From Polyangiaceae bacterium (lineage in GTDB: Bacteria > Myxococcota_A > Polyangia > Polyangiales > Polyangiaceae), in assembly GCA_013361525.1 (NCBI GenBank), contig JABFXY010000024.1, positions 124,001 to 188,000 of the forward strand: a stretch of 64,000 nucleotides of DNA, in the 5' to 3' direction. This document shows, piece after piece, positions 36,310-44,703 of this stretch. The position numbers and the translations under genes are program-made. The notes below the pieces were generated by a model that had not been told where the DNA came from, did no database searches, and saw nothing but the letters and a program-made list of their open reading frames with translations. Numbering within the stretch: the stretch's first letter is position 1; each line of letters opens with the position of its first letter.

Positions 36310-37302
36310 ATGTGGGCTCTCCACAATCGCACGCGCTTTGTCGCCGAACGTACCTTCGCCCGCGATCGCGACGGCGCCGAAGTCCTGTTGGTCGTGGTGA
36401 AAGCGACGTTCACGATCAGCCACGATCACGCGCCTCGCGTCGCTCCGCGACAAGCATCGATCGCCCACACACCGCGCTATCGCGCCGATCCGGCGCGATC
36501 GAGCCTGCTCCACGAGGCTGATTTTGCGCTCGAGAAGCGCCGCACCGACGTGCTCCTCGTCGGAAACGCGCACGCGCGTGACGGCATCCCCACCATTGCG
36601 ACCGAGGTTCGTGTCCGCGTCGGAAAATGGCAGAAGCGAGTCGCGGTCTTCGGCGATCGACGGTGGACGAGAGTCCTCGGCGGTCTACGTCTCGGCAAAC
36701 CCGAGCCGTTCACGAGCATGCCGCTGTCGTACGAGCGTGCATTCGGCGGCGCAGGCCATCGAGAGAATCCGGTCGGCGTCGGCGCGGAGCGATTGGCCGG
36801 CGCGCTCGAATCGACGCCCGTTCCGAACCTCGAAGATCGACAAGACCCGTTGACGCTCCCGGAGCAGGACAAGCGCGCGATGAGCTTCGGTCCGATCGCG
36901 CGCGATTGGCCGGCGCGTCGCGCGCTCGCGGGAACGTTCGACGAGCGCTGGCGTCGCGAGCGGTGTCCGCTCGTCCCCGACGACTTCGACGACGCGTTCT
37001 GGCAGTGCGCGCCGCCCGACCAGCAAATCTCGATCGAGGGCGGAGAGAACGTCGAGCTCACCGGCGTGAGCCCGCGCGGGCCAATGCGGTTCGAGCTCCC
37101 CCGCCTTCGATTTTCGTTCCGATCGCGCGTCGGAAACAAACTCGTCGAGCATCCGTCGTCGATGCACACGCTCCTCTTCGAGCCTGATGAGAACTGCATG
37201 ACGTTCGTGTTCCAGAGCGCGCTCCCCTGTCATCACGAGCTCCAGTCCCTGTCGCAAACGATCGTCGAAGAGGTCGACGGGCAGAGGTTCGAGGCGGCAT
37301 GA
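36310..37302 (+). CDS. DUF2169 domain protein, T6SS adaptor
   Basis: 330 residues, a stand-alone DUF2169 domain: VLLVVVKATFTI near the N terminus, PLSYERAFGGAGHRENPVG, then CAPPDQQISIEGGENVELTG and LRFSFRSRVG, with a late LLFEPDENCMTFVFQSALPC. DUF2169 proteins are found beside DUF4150 (PAAR-like) effectors and appear to act as their adaptors; the DUF4150-containing effector lies two genes downstream. The 3' end overlaps the next gene by 4 bp (ATGA). Compared with the fused version at 1555-4131 it lacks the pentapeptide half. Confidence 0.88.
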   Translation: MWALHNRTRFVAERTFARDRDGAEVLLVVVKATFTISHDHAPRVAPRQASIAHTPRYRADPARSSLLHEADFALEKRRTDVLLVGNAHARDGIPTIATEVRVRVGKWQKRVAVFGDRRWTRVLGGLRLGKPEPFTSMPLSYERAFGGAGHRENPVGVGAERLAGALESTPVPNLEDRQDPLTLPEQDKRAMSFGPIARDWPARRALAGTFDERWRRERCPLVPDDFDDAFWQCAPPDQQISIEGGENVELTGVSPRGPMRFELPRLRFSFRSRVGNKLVEHPSSMHTLLFEPDENCMTFVFQSALPCHHELQSLSQTIVEEVDGQRFEAA

Positions 37303-38375
37303 GCAACGCGGGAAGCATCGTTGCAGCTGTCGTCGGTGCCGGGGCGCGCACGGCGGTCGGGCGATCGCTGCTTGCTTCGGCCGCGGCCGTGCGCGCAGGC
37401 ATCGCGCACTTCACACCGCACCCGTTTCTCTCGGACCGCCGCGGCAGGCGCGTGAACGTTGCGCGCGCGCCGTGGCTCTCCGCCGACCGCTGCGGCGCCG
37501 CTCGTTTTGTCGAGCTCGCCGTCGCTGCCGCGACCGAAGCGCTCGAATCCGTCACGGGGGCGTCGAATCCGCTCTCGATCTTTGTCGGCTTGCCGGAAGA
37601 ACGCCCCGGCAGGCCCCACGATATCGAAAACTCCATCACCGGCGCCCTCGCCGTCACCCCGGCCTTTCGCGATCGCATCGGTCCGATCGTCACGATCCCG
37701 GAAGGGCATGCGTCGGCGCTCATCGCGCTCGACATGGCGTGCTCGGCAATCGCGCGCGGCGACGCGGAGCTGTGCCTCGTCGGCGGCGTCGACAGCTGGC
37801 TCGAGCCGGCGAGCATCGATCACCTCCTCGGTGCGGGGCGTCTGCACGGACCCAGTCGGCCATGGGGTTTCGTCCCCGGTGAGGCAGCTGCCTTTTGCGT
37901 GCTCGCATCCCTTCGGTGGACTGCAAAGCACCACGTCGCGGCGCCGCTCTCGGTCATCGCAACGGCGACCTCCACCGAGCCTGCGCCGATGGGTTCGAAG
38001 CGCGTCTGCACCGGACGAGGTTTGGGCGATGCTTTCGCGCAAGCGTTGTCTCCGCTGCGCGAGTCACGAGAGCGCGCGACCCGCGTCATCGGCGACCTGA
38101 ACGGCGAGGCCTATCGAGTCGACGAGCTCGGCTTCGCCATGGCGCGATCCGCCGACGCGATTGAGCGCCCCGGCGCCGTCCTGGTGCCGGCGAGCAGCTG
38201 GGGTGACGTCGGCGCCGCATCGGGTGCGCTCTTCGCGGGGCTCGCATTCATGGACGCGAAGCGAACCTGTGCTGCGAGCAGAACGACCCTCGTCTGGGGA
38301 AGCTCCGAGGCCGGCCGGCGCGCCGCGGCTTCTTTTCGCAGCGAACCATCGATCGAGACGGAGGAAGCGTCATGA
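37299..38375 (+). CDS. Ketosynthase-like protein lacking the catalytic Cys, T6SS-associated
   Basis: 358 residues with thiolase/ketosynthase-fold features: ALIALDMACSAIARGDAELC, VGGVDSWLEP, FVPGEAAAFCVLAS, IGDLNGEAYRVDELGFAMAR and SSWGDVGAASGALFAGLA. At the usual nucleophile position (xACSSSL) the sequence is EGHASALIA, so Cys is replaced by His. The HGTGT-type histidine motif is also absent (DLNGE instead). It is therefore unlikely to condense acyl-ACPs. Related ketosynthase-like genes recur in T6SS effector clusters beside DUF2169 and DUF4150 genes, which suggests a structural or carrier role. Start and stop overlap both neighbours by 4 bp. Confidence 0.82.
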   Translation: MSNAGSIVAAVVGAGARTAVGRSLLASAAAVRAGIAHFTPHPFLSDRRGRRVNVARAPWLSADRCGAARFVELAVAAATEALESVTGASNPLSIFVGLPEERPGRPHDIENSITGALAVTPAFRDRIGPIVTIPEGHASALIALDMACSAIARGDAELCLVGGVDSWLEPASIDHLLGAGRLHGPSRPWGFVPGEAAAFCVLASLRWTAKHHVAAPLSVIATATSTEPAPMGSKRVCTGRGLGDAFAQALSPLRESRERATRVIGDLNGEAYRVDELGFAMARSADAIERPGAVLVPASSWGDVGAASGALFAGLAFMDAKRTCAASRTTLVWGSSEAGRRAAASFRSEPSIETEEAS

Positions 38376-39526
38376 GCGGCGTAACGGTGAGCATCAACGG
38401 ACTATCGCTCGTGCATCAAAACAGCGGCGGCATCTCCACGGCGACGTTGCCCGACGTCTGCATCACGCCGCCGGCGATGACTCCGGCGCCTTATCCCAAT
38501 GTCGCGCTCTCGCGCGATCTCGAAGGCGGCTCGAGCCGCGTTCGAGCCGACGGGGGTCGACGCATCGCCGTCGCAGGGTCGCGATTCGCCCGCAGCAGCG
38601 GGGGCGAGGCAGGAACCGGCGGCGGTGTCACGAGCGGCACCAGCGGCGGCCCCGCGAGCTGGCTCAGCCATTCACTCGATGTCCGCATCGAAGGGCGCGG
38701 CGCGTGCCGACTGACCGACAAGATGCTCCACAACGGCGGCAACACCATCGATTGCGCCGGTATCGTGCAGGCACAGCTCGGCCGAGGCATCGCCGTAGCG
38801 GGCTCATCGAGGCAGAAGAAGAAGACACCGCGAATCGGCATCGACAAAGGACAAGCGCTGACCCGCATTTCGAGGTTCGGCATCGATACAAACGATTCGA
38901 CCCTGGACACGAATTTCGCAAAAGCTCAGGGTTGCACGTTCGTCGGCCGCTATCTGTCATTCGACGGCGAACACCCGCCGCTCTCGCGAGAAGAGGCGGA
39001 CCGTCTGCGCGGCGCGGGCCTCGATTTGTTCGCCATATGGGAGCTGACCAAATATCGCGCCGTCGAGCTCGAATCGATTGAAGACGAGCGCAAGGCGGGC
39101 GTGGACGACGCCACCCAGGCGCGCAACGTCATGAAGCTCTGCGGCGGCGAAAAGAAGCCAATCTACTTCACCGTCGACTTCCCGGTTACCCCCGAGCATT
39201 GGCGGTCGTGGATCGTCGACAAGAAGACGGGCAAACACGTCCAGCGAAAGTCGCTCATCCTCGCGTACTTCGAGGGCATCCTCGACGTGTTGCCGGTCGA
39301 GCGAGTGGGCGCGTACGGACCGTATATCGTTATCAAGAAGCTCTTCGACCAAAACATGATTACGTACGGCTGGCAGTGGACCTTCACCGAGGACATCGTG
39401 CGCATCGACCATCGCGCACAGCTTCAGCAATACGACATTTACCCCGGGCAAGAAGGCTGGGGCGTCTCGGGCGCTGGGGCGCTCGATTACGATCGAGCGG
39501 TGTGGCCCGACTTTGGACAATGGTGA
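38372..39526 (+). CDS. DUF4150 PAAR-like tip-DUF1906 glycoside-hydrolase-like T6SS effector
   Basis: 384 residues. Residues 1 to about 140 are a DUF4150 PAAR-like domain, with the signature VCITPPAMTPAPYPNVALS and a later CRLTDKMLHNGGNTIDCAG. After a short basic linker (SSRQKKKTPRIG), residues about 160-384 match DUF1906 (Rv2525c-like glycoside-hydrolase TIM barrel): FGIDTNDSTLDTNFAKAQGC, FVGRYLSFDG, IYFTVDFPV, VGAYGPYIVIKKLF, YGWQWTFTE and a QLQQYDIYPG ending. Asp residues near the strand ends could be catalytic. A peptidoglycan-directed hydrolase delivered on VgrG is inferred. It overlaps the ketosynthase-like gene by 4 bp and is followed after 3 bp by an unrecognised gene. Confidence 0.85.
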   Translation: MSGVTVSINGLSLVHQNSGGISTATLPDVCITPPAMTPAPYPNVALSRDLEGGSSRVRADGGRRIAVAGSRFARSSGGEAGTGGGVTSGTSGGPASWLSHSLDVRIEGRGACRLTDKMLHNGGNTIDCAGIVQAQLGRGIAVAGSSRQKKKTPRIGIDKGQALTRISRFGIDTNDSTLDTNFAKAQGCTFVGRYLSFDGEHPPLSREEADRLRGAGLDLFAIWELTKYRAVELESIEDERKAGVDDATQARNVMKLCGGEKKPIYFTVDFPVTPEHWRSWIVDKKTGKHVQRKSLILAYFEGILDVLPVERVGAYGPYIVIKKLFDQNMITYGWQWTFTEDIVRIDHRAQLQQYDIYPGQEGWGVSGAGALDYDRAVWPDFGQW

Positions 39527-39529
39527 TTC

Positions 39530-40060
39530 ATGAGCACCGATAGACCGTCGCCGCCGCCCCCGCCGCCGCAATTCGTCGACGCCGACGAGCTCCCTACGAT
39601 ACGGCTTTTGCCTTCTCGAGTACCAAGTGCATTGCGCGATATCGAGGTGACCAGCGACGCGCTCCCGGACGAGCTCCTCGCGAAGGCCCTACCGTTCGTA
39701 CCGGCGCCAGAGCCGGACGACGTCGAGACAACGTACGTCGCTAAGCTCGCGGCGCAGATGGTCGTCGACAAGACGCGCACCCTCGCCCGTGAAGGTCTCA
39801 GTCCCGACGCTTGGGCAAAAATCGAACAGCGTTGCGCGATACTGCTGGCCGCGGCGATCGAGAATGACCGAGCCGAGATGCGCGACGCCTACGACGCCGC
39901 GTTTCTGGAAGCGCGTGCGGCGCACCGGGGCCATTTTGGCCGAGAGGCCCATGCCGAGCTACGTGACGAGCTCCTCGGTGGGAAGGTGGTCGAAACCGAC
40001 CTTGTGCTCGACGTCGCCGACGCCATTCGCGTTCGACGATTGAATAACCGCTCCGCCTGA
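39530..40060 (+). CDS. Unrecognised cytosolic protein downstream of the DUF1906 effector
   Basis: 176 residues beginning 3 bp after the effector stop, so co-translated with it. The N terminus is Pro-rich (SPPPPPPQFVDADELPTIRL) and low-complexity. The rest is predicted mainly helical and acidic (LSPDAWAKIEQRCAILLAAA, DRAEMRDAYDAAFLEARAAH). No signal peptide, membrane segment, lipobox or known motif. The position suggests an immunity or accessory protein, but a periplasmic-acting peptidoglycan effector would normally need an exported immunity protein, which this is not. Confidence 0.65.
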   Translation: MSTDRPSPPPPPPQFVDADELPTIRLLPSRVPSALRDIEVTSDALPDELLAKALPFVPAPEPDDVETTYVAKLAAQMVVDKTRTLAREGLSPDAWAKIEQRCAILLAAAIENDRAEMRDAYDAAFLEARAAHRGHFGREAHAELRDELLGGKVVETDLVLDVADAIRVRRLNNRSA

Positions 40061-40073
40061 ACGAGTTGGCCGC

Positions 40074-40772
40074 TCAGCGACGGCGCCGACGTCGGCGCCG
40101 GGAGATCGCCTCTTCATCTTCATCTTCGTCCTCGAGCTCGTCGTCGTCATCGACGTCAGGCGGGGGCGGGGCGAGCCGCTCGAGGGCGGCGCGCGCACGC
40201 GTGTCGACGCCGTTCAAGAGGACGAACGAGTCGTGGACGCGGTCGGCATCAACACCGGCGAGGTCCGCTTCGAGCTTCGTAACGACGGCCGCCAAGAGCA
40301 ACCCCACCCAAACCAACGCCGGCACTGGCCCGACCCCGTTCACCACGAGCAGAATCGCGACCGGAAGCGTGACGAGCGTCGCCCAAACGCACCCCGTCGC
40401 GAGCTTCCGCCTCAGCTCCCAGCGATGCCGGCATGGGCTGCAGAACGGAATCGCGCACTCGATGGTTCGAGCATCCTGTGTACGCAGAATGTCGATTGCC
40501 AGGACGGCGAGGAGACCGATGATGCCGCCTAGGGGAGTCCGCGTCAGCGGGGCCTGCCCCGGTGGAGGCACATAAAACGTCTTCGGGACGTACTCGACGT
40601 CCGGGGTCGCGCTGCATTTCAGGCAGACGGGCGGAAGTTTGTCGCCAGTTTTGAGGGAGAGAGAAGTCCCGACGAAGCGAGCCGAGGAAGCCGCGCTCTT
40701 CGCTCGCTTCGGAGGGGCATCGTCGGATGCAGGAGGCGCATAGGGATTGAGCGGCTTCTTCACGATTGCCAT
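40074..40772 (-). CDS. Membrane protein with CxxC motif and acidic/poly-Arg tail
   Basis: 232 residues. An N-terminal low-complexity stretch (NPYAPPASDDAPPKRAKSA) is followed by a VCLKCSATPDVEYV motif (possible zinc site, with CSPCRHRWELRR further on). Next come hydrophobic segments (LGGIIGLLAVLAIDIL, LATGCVWATLVTLPVAILLV, ALVWVGLLLAAVVTKL), a helical domain and a tail of consecutive acidic residues (VDDDDELEDEDEDEEAIS) ending in at least eight Arg. No function recognised. It is convergent with the preceding gene (13 bp) and divergent from the DUF1963 gene. Confidence 0.68.
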   Translation of the reverse strand: MAIVKKPLNPYAPPASDDAPPKRAKSAASSARFVGTSLSLKTGDKLPPVCLKCSATPDVEYVPKTFYVPPPGQAPLTRTPLGGIIGLLAVLAIDILRTQDARTIECAIPFCSPCRHRWELRRKLATGCVWATLVTLPVAILLVVNGVGPVPALVWVGLLLAAVVTKLEADLAGVDADRVHDSFVLLNGVDTRARAALERLAPPPPDVDDDDELEDEDEDEEAISRRRRRRRR

Positions 40773-40839
40773 GGACGCTACACGATCGAACCGGCTGTCG
40801 AACGGGCTAGCATCGGCCTACCTCGGAAAGGTGAATCGA

Positions 40840-41577
40840 ATGCGGAATGATCTGATGCGCCTCATCGACGAGCTCGGGCTCGCAGAACACAGCGCCCACT
40901 TGCGCGAAATCGCGCGTCCTTCGATCCAGATCGTCACGACCGAAGGTGCGAGTGCCCGCTGCGGCAGCAAGCTCGGCGGCGCTCCAGACGTGCCCGGTGA
41001 CTTCGAGTGGCCGCGCCATCCTCACGGGCTGTACAGATTCATCGGCCAGGTAAACCTGGCGGACATTCCCGATGGGCCTCACGAGTTGCCGCGCGGCGGG
41101 CTGATTTCCTTCTTCTACGCCCACGACGAGGAGGGTGAGTCGTTCTGGCAGGACCCCGATTACGTCCGGGTCTATCGCTTCGATCGGCTCGACGCGCTCC
41201 ACCCGGTCGAGCCGCCGGAGATCGTGAGCCTCGGCTCGTCGCAGCCGATTCGCTTGGAGCTCGGGACCGACGTTCCCCCTTGGCCTTCCACCGATTCCGC
41301 CGAAGCCCTGTGGCCGATCGCCAAGTCGCAACGGAGCGCGTACTGGGACCTACGCGTTCGGCTCCACCCGGGTATTGGGTACCTCCTCGGTTACCCGTTC
41401 AACACGACCTTGGGATACGACCCGACACCTGGCCCCGACTGGCAGTCACTGTTGACGCTCGGCTCCGACGACGCACTCGCGTGGTGTTGGCACGACGGAG
41501 ATTGGCTGGTGACCTTCATCGAGCGTCAGCGGCTGCACGCGGGTGACTTCTCGAAAATCGCCTCTGACGCCGGGTGA
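40840..41577 (+). CDS. DUF1963 (YwqG-like) protein
   Basis: 245 residues from ATG 40840, chosen for GGAAAGG placed 8 bp upstream; the longer frame would overlap the divergent gene. DUF1963 features are SKLGGAPDVPGDFEWPRHPH, FIGQVNLADIPDG, LPRGGLISFFYA, a central acidic PDYVRVYRFDRL and the late GYPFNTTLGYD, WQSLLTLGSDDALAWCWHDG and WLVTFIERQRLHAGDF. The family is widespread and functionally unassigned. No membrane segment. It sits 64 bp before the P450 gene on the same strand. Confidence 0.85.
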   Translation: MRNDLMRLIDELGLAEHSAHLREIARPSIQIVTTEGASARCGSKLGGAPDVPGDFEWPRHPHGLYRFIGQVNLADIPDGPHELPRGGLISFFYAHDEEGESFWQDPDYVRVYRFDRLDALHPVEPPEIVSLGSSQPIRLELGTDVPPWPSTDSAEALWPIAKSQRSAYWDLRVRLHPGIGYLLGYPFNTTLGYDPTPGPDWQSLLTLGSDDALAWCWHDGDWLVTFIERQRLHAGDFSKIASDAG

Positions 41578-41641
41578 AACGCGCCCCGGACACGGTAGTC
41601 TGCCGGCCTCGCCACTGCTCTGCAGCCAAGGGGGACCCGAC

Positions 41642-42835
41642 ATGCTCGAACCGAAGCGCTTCAACTTTTTCGATCCCGCGTTCGCGAACGACCCGTTTCC
41701 CGTCTACGCAGAGATGCGGAAGAACGCGCCCGTCGCGGTGTTCGAGCCGCTCGGGTTCTGGACGGTGAGTCGCTATGCGGACGTGGCAATGGTCCTGAAG
41801 ACACCGCAGCTGTTCTCGTCCGCGGGGTTTCGCCCGGCGTTCGAGCCGCCTTGGGTCGGCGTGAATCCCGGCGCTCGATCGATGCTCGTCATGGACCCGC
41901 CCGATCATACGAAGCTGCGCGTTCTCGTGAGCCGCGCCTTTGGTCCGTCGTTCTTGAAGCGCGCTGAAGCGGGTCTTCGTGCACGCGTGGAGAAGCTGGC
42001 CGACGATATGGCCGCCCGCGACGAAATCGAAGTTGCGTCGGAGATCGCCGTTCCGATCACGGCGGGCGTGCTCGGCGACGTCCTCGGCCTCGACGCCAGC
42101 CTGCACGGCAGCTTCAAGCGTTGGTCCGACGATCTCGCAAGCATCACCCCGACACCGCAGAGCCCCGAGCACGAGGCGCGGGTAAAGCAATCGATCGCGG
42201 AGATCACGCAATACGTCGCTTCCACGATTGCCGCACGCCGCGCGTCGCCCGGCAACGATCTCGTGAGTGATCTCTGCCGCGCCGACGTCGACGGCGAGCA
42301 TCTCTCGGATGACGAGCTCGTCGCCTTCCTCTTCCTGCTTCTCGTCGCCGGGTTGGAGACGACCGTGAACCTCGTCGCGAAGAGCGCCATCCTCCTTGCC
42401 CAGCGCGACGACGTGATGACCAAGCTCCGAGCCGAGCCGGCCCTCGTCCCTTCGTTCGTCGAGGAAATGCTGCGCTACGATCCGCCGACGCACGGCCTGT
42501 TCCGCGTCACGGTCGCCGATACCGAGATCGCGGGGATGCCGATCCGTGCCGGGACGCCGCTCATGGTGCTGCTTGCTTCCGCGAATCGCGACGAGGCGTC
42601 ATGCCCGAACGCGGAGGCGTTCGAGCTCGGGCGTCAAACCTCGGGCGGCGTCGCGTTCGGTCATGGTCCCCACTTCTGCGTTGGGGCCGGCCTCGCGCGA
42701 CTCGAGGCGAAGCTCATGTTGGAGGCGATGGTCCGCCGGTTCACGCGCCTCGAGCTGAGAGGACCGATAGCTTGGAATCACACGCTGACGGTGCGCGCGC
42801 CGGCGGCCGTGCCAATCAAGGCCCACCGCGCCTGA
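41642..42835 (+). CDS. Cytochrome P450
   Basis: 397 residues from ATG 41642, preceded by AGGGGGA; the longer frame is rejected. P450 hallmarks: C-helix region MDPPDHTKLRVLVSRAF, I-helix AGLETT, ExxR motif EEMLR and heme-binding FGHGPHFCVGAGLAR with Cys346. Length and pattern match soluble bacterial class I P450s, which take electrons from ferredoxin and ferredoxin reductase; no such genes are adjacent. The substrate is unknown. It is convergent with a beta-helix lipoprotein gene, 6 bp apart. Confidence 0.93.
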   Translation: MLEPKRFNFFDPAFANDPFPVYAEMRKNAPVAVFEPLGFWTVSRYADVAMVLKTPQLFSSAGFRPAFEPPWVGVNPGARSMLVMDPPDHTKLRVLVSRAFGPSFLKRAEAGLRARVEKLADDMAARDEIEVASEIAVPITAGVLGDVLGLDASLHGSFKRWSDDLASITPTPQSPEHEARVKQSIAEITQYVASTIAARRASPGNDLVSDLCRADVDGEHLSDDELVAFLFLLLVAGLETTVNLVAKSAILLAQRDDVMTKLRAEPALVPSFVEEMLRYDPPTHGLFRVTVADTEIAGMPIRAGTPLMVLLASANRDEASCPNAEAFELGRQTSGGVAFGHGPHFCVGAGLARLEAKLMLEAMVRRFTRLELRGPIAWNHTLTVRAPAAVPIKAHRA

Positions 42836-42841
42836 GATTGC

Positions 42842-43765
42842 TCAGTTGGGGAGGGGCTCGCCGGTGGCTTCCCAGGTGTTGCCCTCCCACGTTCCGCATA
42901 CGTCGGTGACGGGCCCGTAGGCATAGTCCTCACCGAATACGTTGTTCGTCATGTGCAGGTTCTCGTGGCAGTACACGATGTACGCGCCACCGGTGAGGCG
43001 GTTCTCGTCAGCGTGGACGGGCCCCGAGACCGCCTCCGCACCGAACGGGAAAATGCACGCCGTGAGCTCGCCCGAGGTGAGGTCGAAGTTGTTGCGGGTG
43101 ATCTCGATATCGCCGTTGCCCATCATTTGGATGCCGTCGCCGTGCGCGCCCTCCGCTTGACCGATGGCCGTCACGTAGTTGCACTCGATGACGTTGTCCC
43201 CGTCGGCCTTGAATCCGTCGCCGCCGATGTCGTGGATGTACAACCTGCGCGCCGTGTAAGAGGCACCTCGGATCGCGTCGTCGATGCCGTCGAGCCCGTC
43301 GATCTCGCCGTCTTCGATCACCACGTTCGAGCCGTCGCGGACGAAGATTCCCCAATAGCCGTTGGTCGTGATGCGAAAGTTTCGAATCGTCACGTCGGTG
43401 GCGCCGTCGACGATTTCGATGTCCCCGTTCACGTCGACGTTCTCGACCACCGTACCGCTCTCGGACACGACGATTCGGTCGGACGCGACGAGCAGCGACG
43501 CGTCGACCACGCCGACGTCGGCAGGGCCCGTCGGGGGGCAGACAGCTTCGTTGGTGCCGCCGCCGGAACCTCCGCTGTTCGCGGTGGATCCACCTGTGCT
43601 GCCGGCACCTTCGTTCGTACCGCCGTCGCCGACGGCGCCGCCGGTCGAATCGGTACCACCCGTCGAGCCCGTGCCGCCCGTGGCGCCGTCGCCTCCGACG
43701 CCGTCGTCACCGCACGCGATCACCGTCAGCATTGCGACCGAGACCACCGCCGTTCCCAAGCGCAT
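42842..43765 (-). CDS. Parallel beta-helix lipoprotein
   Basis: 307 residues with a lipoprotein signal (MRLGTAVVSVAMLTVIAC, Cys18) and a Gly/Thr/Ser-rich linker (residues 19-75). The mature domain shows right-handed beta-helix repeats: IVVSESGTVVENVDVNGDIE, VTIRNFRITTNGYWGIFVRD, ARRLYIHDIGGDGFKADGDN and GIQMMGNGDIEITRNNFDL. Such proteins often bind or cleave polysaccharides. The Asp clusters typical of pectate-lyase active sites (IDGLDGIDDA, DIGGDGF) are suggestive only. Its start lies 24 bp from the divergent Fpg gene, so promoters must overlap. Confidence 0.8.
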   Translation of the reverse strand: MRLGTAVVSVAMLTVIACGDDGVGGDGATGGTGSTGGTDSTGGAVGDGGTNEGAGSTGGSTANSGGSGGGTNEAVCPPTGPADVGVVDASLLVASDRIVVSESGTVVENVDVNGDIEIVDGATDVTIRNFRITTNGYWGIFVRDGSNVVIEDGEIDGLDGIDDAIRGASYTARRLYIHDIGGDGFKADGDNVIECNYVTAIGQAEGAHGDGIQMMGNGDIEITRNNFDLTSGELTACIFPFGAEAVSGPVHADENRLTGGAYIVYCHENLHMTNNVFGEDYAYGPVTDVCGTWEGNTWEATGEPLPN

Positions 43766-43789
43766 GAACGCGATGGTACGCGTTGAGCC

Positions 43790-44578
43790 ATGCCCGAGCT
43801 ACCCGACGTCGAGATTGCGCGCCGCCATCTGCAACGCTGGCTCGTCGGCGGGAAGGTAAGCGGCGCCCACTGCACGGATAAACGCCTGACGCGGCCAAAG
43901 CCGCCGCGTGCCTTCGCGCGGGCCCTCAACGGAAGGACCGTCGACTCCCTGACTCGTAAGGGCAAATGGCTGCGTTTCGTCCTGGACGATGGTAGCCGCG
44001 TCTTCTCCCACCTCGGGATGACCGGCGACTGGGTGCACGCCGCGATGGACGCGCCCGCGCAGCGCTCGGAACGCGCGCGCATCGATGTCGTCAAACGCGG
44101 GCGGGCAACGAGCGTGCGTTACGTGGATGCGCGCCGCTTCGGACGCCTCGTCGTGTCGCGCGACGACATCGAGGACTGGACGGTGCTCGGCCCGGATCCC
44201 TTGGCGGACGGCATCGACGTTCGACGCCTCGCAGGGAAGCTCGCGGATAGCCGGCGGGCGGTGAAGGCAATCCTCATGGACCAAGAGGTGCTGGCCGGCG
44301 TCGGGAACATCCTCGCGACCGAGGCACTTTGGATGGCGCGGATCGATCCGCGGTCACCGGGCGTGGCGCTCTTGCCCGCGGACACGCGCGCGATCGCGAA
44401 GGGCCTCCGCCGGTCGATCGAGCGCGAGCTCCGCGACACGCGCACCGCGTTCTTCGTCTATGGACGCGCGGGCGAGCCGTGCCCTCGCTGCGATGGGCGT
44501 CTTGCCAGCGTCGTGGTCGGAGACCGCACAAGCGTCTACTGCGGCAGCTGTCAGGTACGTCGAAAGAGAACGCGATAG
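43790..44578 (+). CDS. mutM: Formamidopyrimidine-DNA glycosylase/endonuclease VIII family
   Basis: 262 residues. The N-terminal catalytic Pro2-Glu3 is present (MPELPDVE). The conserved Lys lies in LTRKGKWLRF, and the FSHLGMTGDW loop, YVDARRFGRLV, and the H2TH region (LMDQEVLAGVGNILATEAL) are all intact. The C-terminal zinc finger is CPRC...CGSC in EPCPRCDGRLASVVVG and SVYCGSCQVRRKR. Removes oxidised purines (8-oxoG, FapyG) and nicks the abasic site. The D in PDVE instead of the usual PEVE is a conservative change. The gene starts 24 bp from the divergent lipoprotein gene. Confidence 0.92.
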   Translation: MPELPDVEIARRHLQRWLVGGKVSGAHCTDKRLTRPKPPRAFARALNGRTVDSLTRKGKWLRFVLDDGSRVFSHLGMTGDWVHAAMDAPAQRSERARIDVVKRGRATSVRYVDARRFGRLVVSRDDIEDWTVLGPDPLADGIDVRRLAGKLADSRRAVKAILMDQEVLAGVGNILATEALWMARIDPRSPGVALLPADTRAIAKGLRRSIERELRDTRTAFFVYGRAGEPCPRCDGRLASVVVGDRTSVYCGSCQVRRKRTR

Positions 44579-44703
44579 CAGCTAATCACCCAGATCGAAA
44601 ACAACGCCGATGAAAGCGAAAGCCTCGCTCTGCAACGACGAGGAGACAGGAGCTACCTCTTTGGCAACAGCCATCGAGCGACACCAGCCAGGAGGAGGCG
44701 ACA

